A stretch of DNA of 64,000 nt from CADCVQ01 sp038260305 (GCA_038260305.1 JBBSNY010000010.1:62001-126000); one strand, 5' to 3'; counted from the stretch's first letter, positions 44,136 through 52,814 are shown. Made by a program: numbers and translations. The notes: generated by a model from the letters alone, not told the origin.

Positions 44136-45493
44136 TGCTGACCGGCAAGATCGCGCTCGCGCGCGCCGCCGGCTCGCTGTCGCGGCGCAGCGGGCGCGGC
44201 GGGACGAGCCTGCCCGGCAAGCTGCTCATGCGCCTCGAACCGCATGCGATCGCCCGGCTGTCGGCCCGGCTGCCCGACGGCAGCGCGGTGATCTCGGCAA
44301 CGAACGGCAAGACGACGACCGCCGCGATGGTCGCGGCGATTCTCGAGGGCACGGGAGCGCGGCTCGTGCACAACCGCGCCGGCGCGAACATGGCCGGCGG
44401 CGTGACGACCGCGCTGCTCGGCTCGGCCCGCGGCGCCGGCATCGACGGCGACGTCGGCCTGTTCGAGGTCGACGAGTTCTGGCTCGACCAAGTCGTCCCC
44501 GAGTTGCGCCCGCGGGCGCTGCTGCTGTGCAACCTCTTCCGCGACCAGCTCGACCGCTACGGCGAGCTCGAGACGATCGCCGACCGCTGGGCGGCGGCGG
44601 TCGCGGCGGCGCCGGAGACCCGGCTCGTGCTGAACGCCGACGACCCGCTCGTCGCCGATCTCGGCCGCGACCGCGCGGGCGTGACGTATTTCGGGGTCCA
44701 GGACGACGCGATGGCGCTCGCCGGCATGGCGCACGCGTCGGACTCCAAGCACTGCCGCCGCTGCGGCGCCCCGTACGTCTACGACGCGATCTACATGGGC
44801 CACCTCGGGCGCTATCACTGTCCCAACGGCGATGGCCCGCGCCCGCAACCCGACGTGTGGGCGACCGATGTGAGGCTCGACGGCACGCGCGCCGCGGCAT
44901 TCGACCTGCACGTCGGCGGCGAGACGGCGCGTGTCGCGCTCCCCCTGCCCGGGCTCTACAACGTATACAACGCGCTCGGCGCGGCGGCGCTGACGCACGC
45001 GCTCGGCGCATCACTGGCGGCGATCGTGGCCGGGCTCGCGACGACGCGTGCGGCGTTCGGGCGCGCCGAGACCGTGCGCGTCGGCGATCGCGACCTTTCG
45101 ATCCTGCTCGTCAAGAACCCCGCCGGTGCGAACGAGGTGCTGCGCACGCTCGCGCTCGACGCCGGCGAGCACGACGTCTTCGCGATCCTCAACGACCGCA
45201 CCGCCGACGGCCATGACGTCTCGTGGGTGTGGGACGCCGACTTCGAGCTCATCGCCGATCGCGTACGGCGCGTGACCTGCAGCGGGACGCGGGCCGCCGA
45301 GCTCGCGCTGCGGCTGAAGTACGCGGGCGTGGCGCCCGAGCGCCTGCATGTCGTCTCGGACCTCGAACGCGGCCTCGACGCTGCATTGGGCTCCGGATCG
45401 GGGAGGCTCGTCGCGCTGCCGACGTACACGGCGATGCTCGACCTGCGCGGCCTGCTCGTCGCGCGCGGCGCTGCCGAGGGCTCGTTCGCATGA
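44132..45493 (+). CDS. murT: lipid II isoglutaminyl synthase, MurT subunit
   Basis: 453 residues, Mur-ligase fold. ATP motif Ser-Ala-Thr-Asn-Gly-Lys-Thr-Thr-Thr at about 54-62, Asn-Leu-Phe-Arg-Asp-Gln-Leu-Asp-Arg-Tyr-Gly-Glu, a zinc-ribbon insertion (Cys-Arg-Arg-Cys ... His-Cys-Pro) and the C-terminal DUF1727 domain characteristic of MurT. The ribbon shows three Cys; the usual fourth position is Gly (Cys-Pro-Asn-Gly). With GatD it amidates D-Glu of the stem peptide. It is coupled at both ends (ATGA overlaps) to the phosphatase and to a methyltransferase placed between murT and gatD. Confidence 0.93.
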   Translation: MMLTGKIALARAAGSLSRRSGRGGTSLPGKLLMRLEPHAIARLSARLPDGSAVISATNGKTTTAAMVAAILEGTGARLVHNRAGANMAGGVTTALLGSARGAGIDGDVGLFEVDEFWLDQVVPELRPRALLLCNLFRDQLDRYGELETIADRWAAAVAAAPETRLVLNADDPLVADLGRDRAGVTYFGVQDDAMALAGMAHASDSKHCRRCGAPYVYDAIYMGHLGRYHCPNGDGPRPQPDVWATDVRLDGTRAAAFDLHVGGETARVALPLPGLYNVYNALGAAALTHALGASLAAIVAGLATTRAAFGRAETVRVGDRDLSILLVKNPAGANEVLRTLALDAGEHDVFAILNDRTADGHDVSWVWDADFELIADRVRRVTCSGTRAAELALRLKYAGVAPERLHVVSDLERGLDAALGSGSGRLVALPTYTAMLDLRGLLVARGAAEGSFA

Positions 45494-46227
45494 GGAAGTC
45501 CGCGCCACCGCCGACGGAGCAGGTCATCTGGCACGACATCGAGTGCGGTGGCTACCGCGCCGACCTGCCGCTGTGGCGCGAGCTCGCGAAGGCCGAGGAG
45601 GGGCCGGTGCTGGACCTCGGCGCCGGGACGGGGCGGGTGACGCTCGACCTCGCGCGCAAGGGCCACAGTGTCGTCGCGCTCGACCGCGAGCCAGAGTTCC
45701 TCGAGGTCCTGCGCTCGAGCGCCGGCAGGCTTGCGGTCGAGACCGTCGTCGGCGACGCCGGCGGCTTCGAGCTGGGAGGGCGGACGTTCGGGCTCATCAT
45801 CGCGCCGATGCAGACGATCCAGCTGCTGGGCCCCGCCGGCCGCGCCGGCCTGCTGCGCAGCGCGCGTGCGCATCTGACTCCGAACGGCCTGGTCGCCTGC
45901 GCGCTGGCCGACGCGATGGAGGCCTTCGATGCCGAGCACGTCCTGCTGCCGGTGCCCGACGGCGGGCCCTACGGCGGGGGCAGCGACTACAGCCCGCCCG
46001 TCGCCCGGCGCGACCCCGGCGACCGGTTGGCGATCGAGCGGATCCGGACGCCGGTCGCGCCCGGCGGCGCGCGCACGGCGACCGACGACGTCATCACGCT
46101 TGACAAGGTCGATGCCGCGCAGGTCGAGGCGGAGGCGCTCGCCGCCGGCTTGTGGCCGCGTGCGGCGCGTGTCATCCCGCCGACGGAGGAGCACGTCGGC
46201 ACGATCGTGGTGATGCTCCGTGGCTGA
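45490..46227 (+). CDS. class I SAM-dependent methyltransferase between murT and gatD
   Basis: 245 residues. SAM motif I Val-Leu-Asp-Leu-Gly-Ala-Gly-Thr-Gly-Arg-Val-Thr at about 40-51, acidic motif II Val-Val-Ala-Leu-Asp-Arg-Glu, motif III around Asp-Ala-Gly-Gly-Phe. No DNA- or RNA-binding add-on is seen. It starts inside the murT stop and overlaps the gatD start by 8 bases, so its product is made in step with the two subunits of the lipid II amidase. The substrate is unknown; a cell-wall precursor or the MurT/GatD enzyme itself are possibilities from context only. Confidence 0.85.
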   Translation: MRKSAPPPTEQVIWHDIECGGYRADLPLWRELAKAEEGPVLDLGAGTGRVTLDLARKGHSVVALDREPEFLEVLRSSAGRLAVETVVGDAGGFELGGRTFGLIIAPMQTIQLLGPAGRAGLLRSARAHLTPNGLVACALADAMEAFDAEHVLLPVPDGGPYGGGSDYSPPVARRDPGDRLAIERIRTPVAPGGARTATDDVITLDKVDAAQVEAEALAAGLWPRAARVIPPTEEHVGTIVVMLRG

Positions 46228-46960
46228 GCGGTCCCTGCGGATCTGCGCGCTGTATCCGGACCTCATGAACATCTACGCCGATCGCGGCAACCTGCTCATG
46301 CTCGAGCGCCGCTGCGTGTGGCGCGGCATCGGCTTCGAGCTCACGGCGGCCGGGCTCGGCGAGGGTGTCGATCCCGACGCGCACGACCTCTTCTACCTCG
46401 GCGGCGGGCAGGACCGCGACCAGCGCCTGTGTGCCTTCGACCTGCTGGAGACCAAGCGCGACGCGCTGCATGCGGCGGCCGAACGCGGGGCGATCGTGCT
46501 CGGCGTCTGCGGCGGCTATCAGCTCCTCGGTCACCGCTACGAGCTGGGCGACGACGAGATCCCCGGCCTCGGCCTCGTCGACCTCGAGACGATCCGCTCG
46601 GCCGACGGCTCGCGCCTGATCGGCAACGTCGCGATCGAGGTTCGCCTCGACGGGCCCGACGGTGAGCCGCGCACGCTGGCCGGCTTCGAGAACCACGGCG
46701 GCCGCACCCACCTCGGTGCCGGCGAGCAGCCGCTCGGGCGGGTGATCAAGGGCCACGGCAACACCGGCTCGTCGGGGGTCGAGGGCGTCCGCCGCGACAA
46801 CGTCATCGGCACGTACCTGCACGGCCCACTGCTGCCGAAGAACGCCTGGTTCGCCGACTGGCTCATCCGTACCGCGCTCGGCATCCAAGCGCTCGAGCCG
46901 CTCGACGACGTGCTCGAGGACGCCGCGCACGCCGAGGCGAGGCGCGCCGCGCGCGTGTGA
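46220..46960 (+). CDS. gatD: lipid II isoglutaminyl synthase, GatD glutaminase subunit
   Basis: 246 residues, class I glutamine amidotransferase of the CobB/CobQ-like type. Catalytic Cys in Leu-Gly-Val-Cys-Gly-Gly-Tyr-Gln near residue 95, catalytic His in Thr-Tyr-Leu-His-Gly-Pro near 197. Leu-Tyr-Pro-Asp-Leu-Met-Asn-Ile-Tyr at the start is the GatD opening. It supplies ammonia to MurT. GTG 46220 lies within the end of the methyltransferase gene. Confidence 0.93.
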   Translation: MAERSLRICALYPDLMNIYADRGNLLMLERRCVWRGIGFELTAAGLGEGVDPDAHDLFYLGGGQDRDQRLCAFDLLETKRDALHAAAERGAIVLGVCGGYQLLGHRYELGDDEIPGLGLVDLETIRSADGSRLIGNVAIEVRLDGPDGEPRTLAGFENHGGRTHLGAGEQPLGRVIKGHGNTGSSGVEGVRRDNVIGTYLHGPLLPKNAWFADWLIRTALGIQALEPLDDVLEDAAHAEARRAARV

Positions 46961-47180
46961 CGACGGACGGGCACCATCGCATCGACCACCTCGCCGCCAT
47001 GCTGACGGGTCGGCCGAGGGAGACGCCCTCGTCGAGCAGCTCCTGCGGATCGCGCAGCCCGTCCGCGATCAGTACGTAGCGTCGCCAGGCGTCGTTCGCC
47101 GCCCAGATATCGCCGCGCTCCTGGGCTGCGTGCGCCTCGGCGGCGGCCGCTGCAAGGCGTCGCCCTTGGTCGATCGACAT
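46863..47180 (-). CDS. small hypothetical protein antisense to the gatD end
   Basis: 105 residues. The first 70 look coding (Met-Ser-Ile-Asp-Gln-Gly-Arg-Arg, Ile-Trp-Ala-Ala-Asn-Asp-Ala-Trp-Arg-Arg-Tyr, Asp-Pro-Gln-Glu-Leu-Leu-Asp-Glu-Gly) and form helices; the last 35, which overlap the gatD 3' end, are Arg-rich and may be a read-through tail after loss of the original stop. A TACGAT hexamer lies 9 bases before the ATG, matching the promoter pattern of real genes here. It occupies most of the 351-base gap between gatD and the importer operon. Confidence 0.4.
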   Translation of the reverse strand: MSIDQGRRLAAAAAEAHAAQERGDIWAANDAWRRYVLIADGLRDPQELLDEGVSLGRPVSMAARWSMRWCPSVVTRARRASPRRARRPRARRRAARALGCRARYG

Positions 47181-47189
47181 TGCCGGCGG

Positions 47190-47195
47190 ATCGTA
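47190..47195 (-). promoter_or_regulatory. putative -10 element (TACGAT)
   Basis: TACGAT on the minus strand ending 9 bases before ATG 47180. Confidence 0.35.
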
Positions 47196-47298
47196 ACCGG
47201 GCTGCACCCGTCCAGCGGTAGCCACGTCCGCCTCGAGTCGTGTATTCGCCAAGAGGCCCACGCGCCAGGATTCTTGGTCGCTACGCCGCAATCGCGGG

Positions 47299-47304
47299 TA
47301 GGAT
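47299..47304 (+). promoter_or_regulatory. putative -10 element (TAGGAT) of the betaine importer operon
   Basis: TAGGAT, 7 bases before GTG 47312. A TTGGTC at 47274-47279 is a weak -35. Confidence 0.4.
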
Positions 47305-47311
47305 CGCCCCC

Positions 47312-48544
47312 GTGGAGGCTCCGTCCGGTCGATCGTCTGCGGAGCCCCTCGAGTTCCGTGACGTCACGAAGCGCTACCCCGGCAGCGACGCGCCCGCCGT
47401 CGACGGCCTGACGCTCGAGGTTCCGGCAGGCGAGATCTGCGTGCTCGTGGGCCCCTCCGGCTGCGGCAAGACGACGGCGATGCGGATGGTCAACCGCATG
47501 ATCGACATGACCTCCGGCGACATCCTGCTCGGCGGGCGCAGCGTCCGCGACCGCAAGCCCGACGAGCTGCGCCGCAACATCGGCTACGTCATCCAGCAGA
47601 TCGGACTGTTCCCGCACCGCACGATCGCCGAAAACATCGCGACCGTGCCGCTGCTCGTCGGCTGGGACAAGCGGCGCATCGCCGCGCGCGTCGACGAGCT
47701 GCTCGAGCTCGTCGGGCTGCCGGTCGAGATGGGAAAGCGCTACCCCTCGCAGCTGTCGGGCGGGCAGCGTCAGCGCGTCGGTGTCGCCCGCGCGCTCGCC
47801 GTCGACCCCCCGGTCATGCTCATGGACGAGCCGTTCGGGGCGATCGACCCGATCAACCGCGAGCGGCTGCAGAACGAGTTCCTGCGCCTGCAGGCCGAGC
47901 TGCGCAAGACGATCGTCTTCGTCACCCACGACATCGACGAGGCGATCAAGATGGGCGACCGGATCGCGATCATGCAGGTCGGCGGCACGCTCGCACAATA
48001 TGCGCCACCCGCCGAGCTGCTGATGTCCCCCGCGAGCCCGTTCGTCGAGGACTTCGTCGGCGCCGACCGCGCGCTCAAGCGCCTCGCGCTGCAGCGCGTG
48101 CGCGACATCGACCTGTGGAAGGTCGCCACCTGCCGCACCGGCGAGCCGGTCGCCGAGGTGCGCAAGCGGCTCGCCGACGCCGACCTCGAGATCGCGCTGC
48201 TCGTCGACGGCGACGGGCGCGCGCGCGGCTGGCTCAGCGAGCGCGGCCTGACCGGCGAGCGCGTGCGCGACGAGCTGCGCTCCCCCGCCGAGCCGATCGT
48301 CGAGCTCGACGACATCCTGCGCGACGCCCTGTCGGACCTGCTGGCGCACGAGTCTATGTACGCCCCGGTCGTCGACGCCGATCGCAAGGTCGTCGGCGCG
48401 CTGTCGATGCAGGTCATCTCGCAGGCGGTCGGCAGCGCGCCCTCCGCGATCCCGAGCGCCGCGGAGCTCGCCGCGGGCGATCGCGCCGCCAAGTCGGAGC
48501 TCGCGGACGCCGCCCCCACACCCGAGGTAGCGGGACCCGAGTGA
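47312..48544 (+). CDS. glycine betaine/choline-type ABC importer ATPase with CBS domains
   Basis: 410 residues. Walker A Gly-Pro-Ser-Gly-Cys-Gly-Lys-Thr-Thr, Gln-Gln-Ile-Gly-Leu-Phe-Pro-His, signature Leu-Ser-Gly-Gly-Gln-Arg-Gln-Arg-Val, Walker B Met-Leu-Met-Asp-Glu-Pro-Phe-Gly-Ala-Ile-Asp-Pro: the OpuA/ProV/OpuC subtype. The C-terminal 150 residues hold two CBS-like segments that in OpuA sense ionic strength. It powers the importer formed with the next three genes. GTG 47312 follows a -10-like hexamer by 7 bases, so the transcript is probably leaderless. Confidence 0.92.
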   Translation: MEAPSGRSSAEPLEFRDVTKRYPGSDAPAVDGLTLEVPAGEICVLVGPSGCGKTTAMRMVNRMIDMTSGDILLGGRSVRDRKPDELRRNIGYVIQQIGLFPHRTIAENIATVPLLVGWDKRRIAARVDELLELVGLPVEMGKRYPSQLSGGQRQRVGVARALAVDPPVMLMDEPFGAIDPINRERLQNEFLRLQAELRKTIVFVTHDIDEAIKMGDRIAIMQVGGTLAQYAPPAELLMSPASPFVEDFVGADRALKRLALQRVRDIDLWKVATCRTGEPVAEVRKRLADADLEIALLVDGDGRARGWLSERGLTGERVRDELRSPAEPIVELDDILRDALSDLLAHESMYAPVVDADRKVVGALSMQVISQAVGSAPSAIPSAAELAAGDRAAKSELADAAPTPEVAGPE

Positions 48545-49260
48545 GCCTAACGCTGCTGATCGCCCAGGACACCTTCCTGCGCAATCGCACGGGCAGCTCG
48601 AACTGCGTCGCCGACAACGGTTTCTGCCCAGACTGGATCGTCCACAACCTCGACCGCTACTGGACGCCGCTGGGCCAGCACGTCTACCTCGTCGTCGTGT
48701 CGGTCAGCATCGGTTTCGCGATTGCCTTCGCCCTCGGTCTGCTCGCCCATCGCCGGCGCTGGCTCATCGGGCCGCTGACCGGCGTCACCGGTGCGCTCTA
48801 CACGATCCCAAGCATCGCGATGTTCTTCCTCCTGCAGCCGCTGCTCGGGCGCGGCAACGCACCGGCGATCGTCGGCCTGACGATCTATACGCAGGTCATC
48901 ATCTTCCGCAACGTCGTCACGGGGCTGGCGAACGTGCCCGCCGCGATGGTCGATGCCGCTTCGGGGATGGGCATGACCCCGCGCCAGCGTCTGTTCCGCG
49001 TCGAGGTCCCACTCGCGCTGCCGGAGATCCTCGCCGGCCTGCGGATCGCGATCGCCACGACGGTCGGGCTCGCCGCGTACTCGGCGCTGGCGGGCGCGGG
49101 CGGCCTCGGGCAGAAGCTCATCGTGCCGAGCGACATCAGCTTCAAATCCAACGTCGTCGTCGCCGGCGGGCTCGTGACGCTGCTCGCCGCCGCGCTCGAT
49201 CTCACCGTGCTCTTCGGCCAGCGCCTGCTGACGCCGTGGCGACGGGCGGTGCCGTCGTGA
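48541..49260 (+). CDS. osmoprotectant ABC importer permease (OpuCB/YehY-like)
   Basis: 239 residues, five to six membrane helices, with the binding-protein-dependent permease signature region Asp-Ala-Ala-Ser-Gly-Met-Gly-Met-Thr-Pro (the EAA-like loop) and Val-Pro-Leu-Ala-Leu-Pro-Glu-Ile. An unusual N-terminal outside segment contains two Cys (Asn-Cys-Val, Phe-Cys-Pro) that could form a disulfide. GTG 48541 overlaps the ATPase stop; its own stop overlaps the second permease. Confidence 0.9.
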   Translation: MSLTLLIAQDTFLRNRTGSSNCVADNGFCPDWIVHNLDRYWTPLGQHVYLVVVSVSIGFAIAFALGLLAHRRRWLIGPLTGVTGALYTIPSIAMFFLLQPLLGRGNAPAIVGLTIYTQVIIFRNVVTGLANVPAAMVDAASGMGMTPRQRLFRVEVPLALPEILAGLRIAIATTVGLAAYSALAGAGGLGQKLIVPSDISFKSNVVVAGGLVTLLAAALDLTVLFGQRLLTPWRRAVPS

Positions 49261-49994
49261 TGCTCGCGCTGCTCGGCGACTTCGGCGAGGGCGTGCGCTT
49301 CATCTTTCAGGCGCGGGAGTCGAGTGCCGGCACGGTCGAGGTCGGCGGCCTCGGCGAGGTCGGCCAGCTCGCCGGCAACCACCTGCTCGTTTCACTGCTC
49401 GCCGTCGCGATCGCGATCGCGATCGCGCTGCCGATCGCACTCGTGCTCGGCCACATGGGCAAGGGTGAGTTCCTCGCCGTCAGCGCATCGAACGTCGGGC
49501 GTGCGGTGCCGTCGCTGGCGATCATCGCGTTCTTCGTCGCGTTCCTCGGGACCGGCTTCACGAACGTCTGCTTCGCGCTGATCCTGCTCGCGATCCCGCC
49601 GATCATCACGAACACGTACGTCGCCGTGCGTCAGGTCGATCGCGAGATCGTCGACGCGGCCCGCGGGCAGGGTCTCAGCGAGGCGCAGATCATCCGCCAG
49701 GTCGAGCTGCCGCTCGCGCTGCCGACGATCTTCGGCGGGATCCGGCTGTCGTCGGTGAACGTGCTGGCGACCGCGATCATCGCGCCGCTCGCCGGCTACG
49801 AGACGCTTGGCACGCCGATCCTCTCCCTCAACGTGTATGGATTCTCCGGAGCGATCGGAGCGGCGATCGTCGTCGCCCTGATGACCCTGACCGCAGACGC
49901 CGGCTTCGCCGGCATGCAGCGCTGGACCACACCAAAGGGCCTGAAGGTCGTCAAGGGCGACCGTCGCCGGTTGCGCTTCCGGCCCACACCCTGA
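49257..49994 (+). CDS. osmoprotectant ABC importer permease, second subunit
   Basis: 245 residues with six hydrophobic segments. EAA-like loop Asp-Ala-Ala-Arg-Gly-Gln-Gly-Leu-Ser and Val-Glu-Leu-Pro-Leu-Ala-Leu-Pro-Thr-Ile. Together with the preceding gene it makes a heterodimeric channel. GTG 49257 overlaps the previous stop (GTGA); ATG 49260 is an alternative. A repetitive GCGATCGCGATC stretch near 49407-49427 encodes an Ala-Ile-Ala-Ile helix. Confidence 0.9.
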   Translation: MMLALLGDFGEGVRFIFQARESSAGTVEVGGLGEVGQLAGNHLLVSLLAVAIAIAIALPIALVLGHMGKGEFLAVSASNVGRAVPSLAIIAFFVAFLGTGFTNVCFALILLAIPPIITNTYVAVRQVDREIVDAARGQGLSEAQIIRQVELPLALPTIFGGIRLSSVNVLATAIIAPLAGYETLGTPILSLNVYGFSGAIGAAIVVALMTLTADAGFAGMQRWTTPKGLKVVKGDRRRLRFRPTP

Positions 49995-50015
49995 CCCAAG
50001 GAGCGTGCCGTTCCC

Positions 50016-51032
50016 GTGACCCGCCATCCCATCCGCATCCTGCTCGGCCTGCTGGCCGCGCTCGCCATGTCCGTCTTCGTCGCCGCGTGCGGCGACAACA
50101 ACGCAGGCAGCGCCAACAGCTCGACCCCGGCCACGACGGCACCGGCCAAGTCCGGCGACATCTCCGCCGCCGAGAAGAAGGCCAACAAGATCGCCCCGAT
50201 CTCCGGGGCCTCGAGCACGTCGCTGACCGTCGGCTCGAAGAACTTCACCGAGCAGTTCATCCTCGGCGAGATCTACTCGCAGGCGCTGCAGGCGGCCGGC
50301 TACAAGGTCAAGAAGGACCTCAACCTCGGCTCCGAGCTCGTGGCATTCAAGTCGCTGAAGGCCGGCGACATCGACGCCTACCCGGAGTACACCGGGACGT
50401 CGCTGACGTCGTTCTTCAACGTCAAGATCGCGGACGTACCGACGGATCCGGCGAAGGCTTACGAGGACGCGAAGGCCGACTACGCGAAGATCGGCATCAC
50501 GGCACTGCCGACGACGCCGTTCGAGAACACCTACCGCCTGGCAGTGACGAAGAAGGAGGCCGCGAAGCTCGGCAATCCGACGAAGATCTCCGACCTCGCG
50601 TCGAAGGCGAGCATGCTGACCGTCAACGGCTTCCCGGAGTGCCGCCAGCGCATCGACTGCCTGCTCGGCGTCGAGAAGGGCTACGGCTTCAAGTTCAAGA
50701 AGTTCCTGCCCGGTCAGAACAAGTTCCAGATCCTCGACAACAACGACGCACAGGTCGCGTTCATCTTCACGACGGACGGGCCGCTGGCGTCGGGCAAGTA
50801 CGTCGTGCTCGACGACGACAAGTCGATCTTCCCGCCGTACAACATCAGCTTCACCGTCCGTGACGCCACGGCGCAGAAGCTCGGTGCGGCCGGCCAGAAG
50901 GTCATCACCGACATTCAGAAGTACATGACCGAGGACATCATGCAGGAGCTCAATGCCCGCGTGGACATCGACAAGCAGGAGCCGAAGTCCGTCGCGGCCG
51001 AGTACCTGAAGAACTTCGGCTTCACGGGCTGA
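50016..51032 (+). CDS. glycine betaine/choline-type substrate-binding lipoprotein
   Basis: 338 residues. Signal with lipobox Phe-Val-Ala-Ala-Cys-Gly-Asp, a Ser/Thr/Ala linker, then an OpuAC-domain protein: Thr-Val-Gly-Ser-Lys-Asn-Phe-Thr-Glu-Gln, Glu-Tyr-Thr-Gly-Thr-Ser-Leu-Thr, as in OsmF/OpuCC. It captures a quaternary-amine osmolyte for the adjacent permeases. GTG 50016 is preceded by AAGGAG, about 9 bases away, a rare clear ribosome-binding site. It is last gene of the importer operon and convergent with dut, stops 3 bases apart. Confidence 0.92.
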   Translation: MTRHPIRILLGLLAALAMSVFVAACGDNNAGSANSSTPATTAPAKSGDISAAEKKANKIAPISGASSTSLTVGSKNFTEQFILGEIYSQALQAAGYKVKKDLNLGSELVAFKSLKAGDIDAYPEYTGTSLTSFFNVKIADVPTDPAKAYEDAKADYAKIGITALPTTPFENTYRLAVTKKEAAKLGNPTKISDLASKASMLTVNGFPECRQRIDCLLGVEKGYGFKFKKFLPGQNKFQILDNNDAQVAFIFTTDGPLASGKYVVLDDDKSIFPPYNISFTVRDATAQKLGAAGQKVITDIQKYMTEDIMQELNARVDIDKQEPKSVAAEYLKNFGFTG

Positions 51033-51035
51033 ACC

Positions 51036-51464
51036 TCAGCCGGTCGACCCGAACCCCCCCTCGCCGCGCACCGTCGCGGCGAGGGCGTCGACCTCGACGA
51101 CCTCCGGCGCGGCGACGGCGACGACGACGAGCTGAGCGATGCGGTCGCCAGGGGCGATATCGACCGCGTGCTCGCGATCGGTGTTCAGCAGCAGGATCTG
51201 GAGCTCGCCTCTGTAGCCCGCGTCGATGAGGCCCGGGGCGTTGACGAGCGCGATCCCGTGGCGGGCGGCGAGGCCGGAGCGCGGCAGCACCATGCCGGCG
51301 TGGCCGGGCGGCAGCTCGATCGCGATGCCGGTTCGCAACATCGCGCGCTCGCCGGGCGCGAGCGTCCCGGCCTCGAGCGCGTGTAGGTCATAGCCGGCGT
51401 CGTCATCGTGGGCGCGCAGCGGGAGCTTCGCCGCCGGATCGAGACGCCGGACGCGCAGGGTCAC
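51036..51464 (-). CDS. dut: deoxyuridine 5'-triphosphate nucleotidohydrolase
   Basis: 142 residues. Trimeric dUTPase motifs in order: Asp-Ala-Gly-Tyr-Asp-Leu (I), Pro-Arg-Ser-Gly-Leu-Ala (II), Gly-Leu-Ile-Asp-Ala-Gly-Tyr-Arg-Gly-Glu (III), Gly-Asp-Arg-Ile-Ala-Gln-Leu-Val (IV) and the C-terminal Arg-Gly-Glu-Gly-Gly-Phe-Gly-Ser-Thr-Gly arm (V). Removes dUTP and supplies dUMP. GTG 51464 overlaps the hflX stop (GTGA), so it is coupled to hflX. Confidence 0.96.
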   Translation of the reverse strand: MTLRVRRLDPAAKLPLRAHDDDAGYDLHALEAGTLAPGERAMLRTGIAIELPPGHAGMVLPRSGLAARHGIALVNAPGLIDAGYRGELQILLLNTDREHAVDIAPGDRIAQLVVVAVAAPEVVEVDALAATVRGEGGFGSTG

Positions 51465-52801
51465 ACGCCGTCGCCGTTGGCGTTCGCGCCGACCCCGTTG
51501 ACGGCGTAGCGCGCGTAGCGCGCGGCGAGCGTGGCCGGCAGGCGCGCGTGGATGCGCACGCCTTCGGCGGTGTCGGTGCGCTCGAGGTCTCCGGCCGCGT
51601 CGTGCAGCTCGGCGAGACTCGCGCCGGCGGCGTAGGGCAGCAGCAGGTCGACGGAGCGCAGCGAGCGGCGGAACTCCTCCTCGATGCGCTCCCCCAGCTC
51701 CTCGAGCCCCTCCCCCGTGGCGGCGGAGATGAGCATGCCGTCGGGGTGCGTGAAGTGCAGCTCGGTGCGCCGGTCGTCGTCGAGCGCGTCGGCCTTGTTC
51801 AGCACGAGCAGGCGCGGGCGATCGCCGGCGCCGACGTTCTCGAGCACCTCGTCGACGGCGCGCAGCATCTCGGCCATCTCGTGCTCGTCGGCCGAGGCGT
51901 CGACGACGTGCAGGATGAGGTCGGCCTCGCGCGTCTCGTGCAGCGTCGCCGCGAACGCGTCGACGACCTGATGCGGGAGCTTGCGGATGAAGCCGACCGT
52001 GTCGGTCAGCAGGTACGGGCGCCCGTTCACGCGCAGCTCGCGCGTCGTCGGATCGAGCGTGTGGAAGAGGCGGTCGCGGACGCCGACCTCGGCCCCGGTC
52101 AGGCGGTTCAGCAGCGTCGACTTGCCGGCGTTCGTGTAGCCCGCGAGGGCGATCTGCGGCAGGTGCGCGCGCTCGCGCTCGGCGCGCATCGTCGCCCGCG
52201 AGGCGGTGACGCCCTTGAGGCGGCGGCGCAGCGCCGTGATGCGGTTGCGCGCGAGGCGGCGGTCGGTCTCGATCTGCGACTCGCCCGGTCCGCGGGCGCC
52301 GATGCCGGGCTGCGCGGCGCTCGCCCCGAGGCGCTCGAGGTGCGTCCACAACCCGCGCATGCGGGCCATGTTGTACTCGAGCTGCGCGAGCTCGACCTGG
52401 AGCTTGCCCTCGGCGCTGTGGGCGTGGCCGGCGAAGATGTCGAGGATCACCGACGTGCGGTCGACGACCGGCATCCCGAGCCCCTCCTCGAGGTTTCGCT
52501 CCTGGCGCGGGCTGAGCTCGTCGTCGCAGACGACGACGTTCGCGTCGGCGGCCTTCGCGGCCTCCTTGACCTCGATCAGCTTGCCCGGCCCGATGTAGGT
52601 GTTCGGATGCGGCTGCTCGAGGTGCTGGACGATCTGCCCGACGACCGCGACACCGGCCGTCCGCAGCAGCTCGTGCAGCTCGGACAGGTCGTCGCCGGAT
52701 TGCAGCGCGGCGATGCAGAACGCCCGCTGCTTCGGGCGCCCGCTGGCTGCCTCGTTGGTCTTGCGGTCCTCGCCGGTCCGGCCTGCGCGGGTTCGTTGCA
52801 C
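51461..52801 (-). CDS. hflX: ribosome-splitting GTPase HflX
   Basis: 446 residues. N-terminal HflX domain (His-Pro-Asn-Thr-Tyr-Ile-Gly-Pro-Gly-Lys, Asp-Asp-Glu-Leu-Ser-Pro-Arg-Gln), a coiled linker with Gly-Pro-Gly-Glu-Ser-Gln-Ile-Glu-Thr-Asp-Arg-Arg, then the G domain: Gly-Tyr-Thr-Asn-Ala-Gly-Lys-Ser-Thr, Asp-Thr-Val-Gly-Phe-Ile, Asn-Lys-Ala-Asp. Dissociates stalled 70S ribosomes. GTG 52801 is chosen: a TAGACT hexamer ends 7 bases upstream. dut is coupled downstream. Confidence 0.95.
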   Translation of the reverse strand: MQRTRAGRTGEDRKTNEAASGRPKQRAFCIAALQSGDDLSELHELLRTAGVAVVGQIVQHLEQPHPNTYIGPGKLIEVKEAAKAADANVVVCDDELSPRQERNLEEGLGMPVVDRTSVILDIFAGHAHSAEGKLQVELAQLEYNMARMRGLWTHLERLGASAAQPGIGARGPGESQIETDRRLARNRITALRRRLKGVTASRATMRAERERAHLPQIALAGYTNAGKSTLLNRLTGAEVGVRDRLFHTLDPTTRELRVNGRPYLLTDTVGFIRKLPHQVVDAFAATLHETREADLILHVVDASADEHEMAEMLRAVDEVLENVGAGDRPRLLVLNKADALDDDRRTELHFTHPDGMLISAATGEGLEELGERIEEEFRRSLRSVDLLLPYAAGASLAELHDAAGDLERTDTAEGVRIHARLPATLAARYARYAVNGVGANANGDGV

Positions 52802-52808
52802 GTATCTG

Positions 52809-52814
52809 AGTCTA
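52809..52814 (-). promoter_or_regulatory. putative -10 element (TAGACT) of hflX
   Basis: TAGACT on the minus strand, 7 bases before GTG 52801. Confidence 0.5.
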
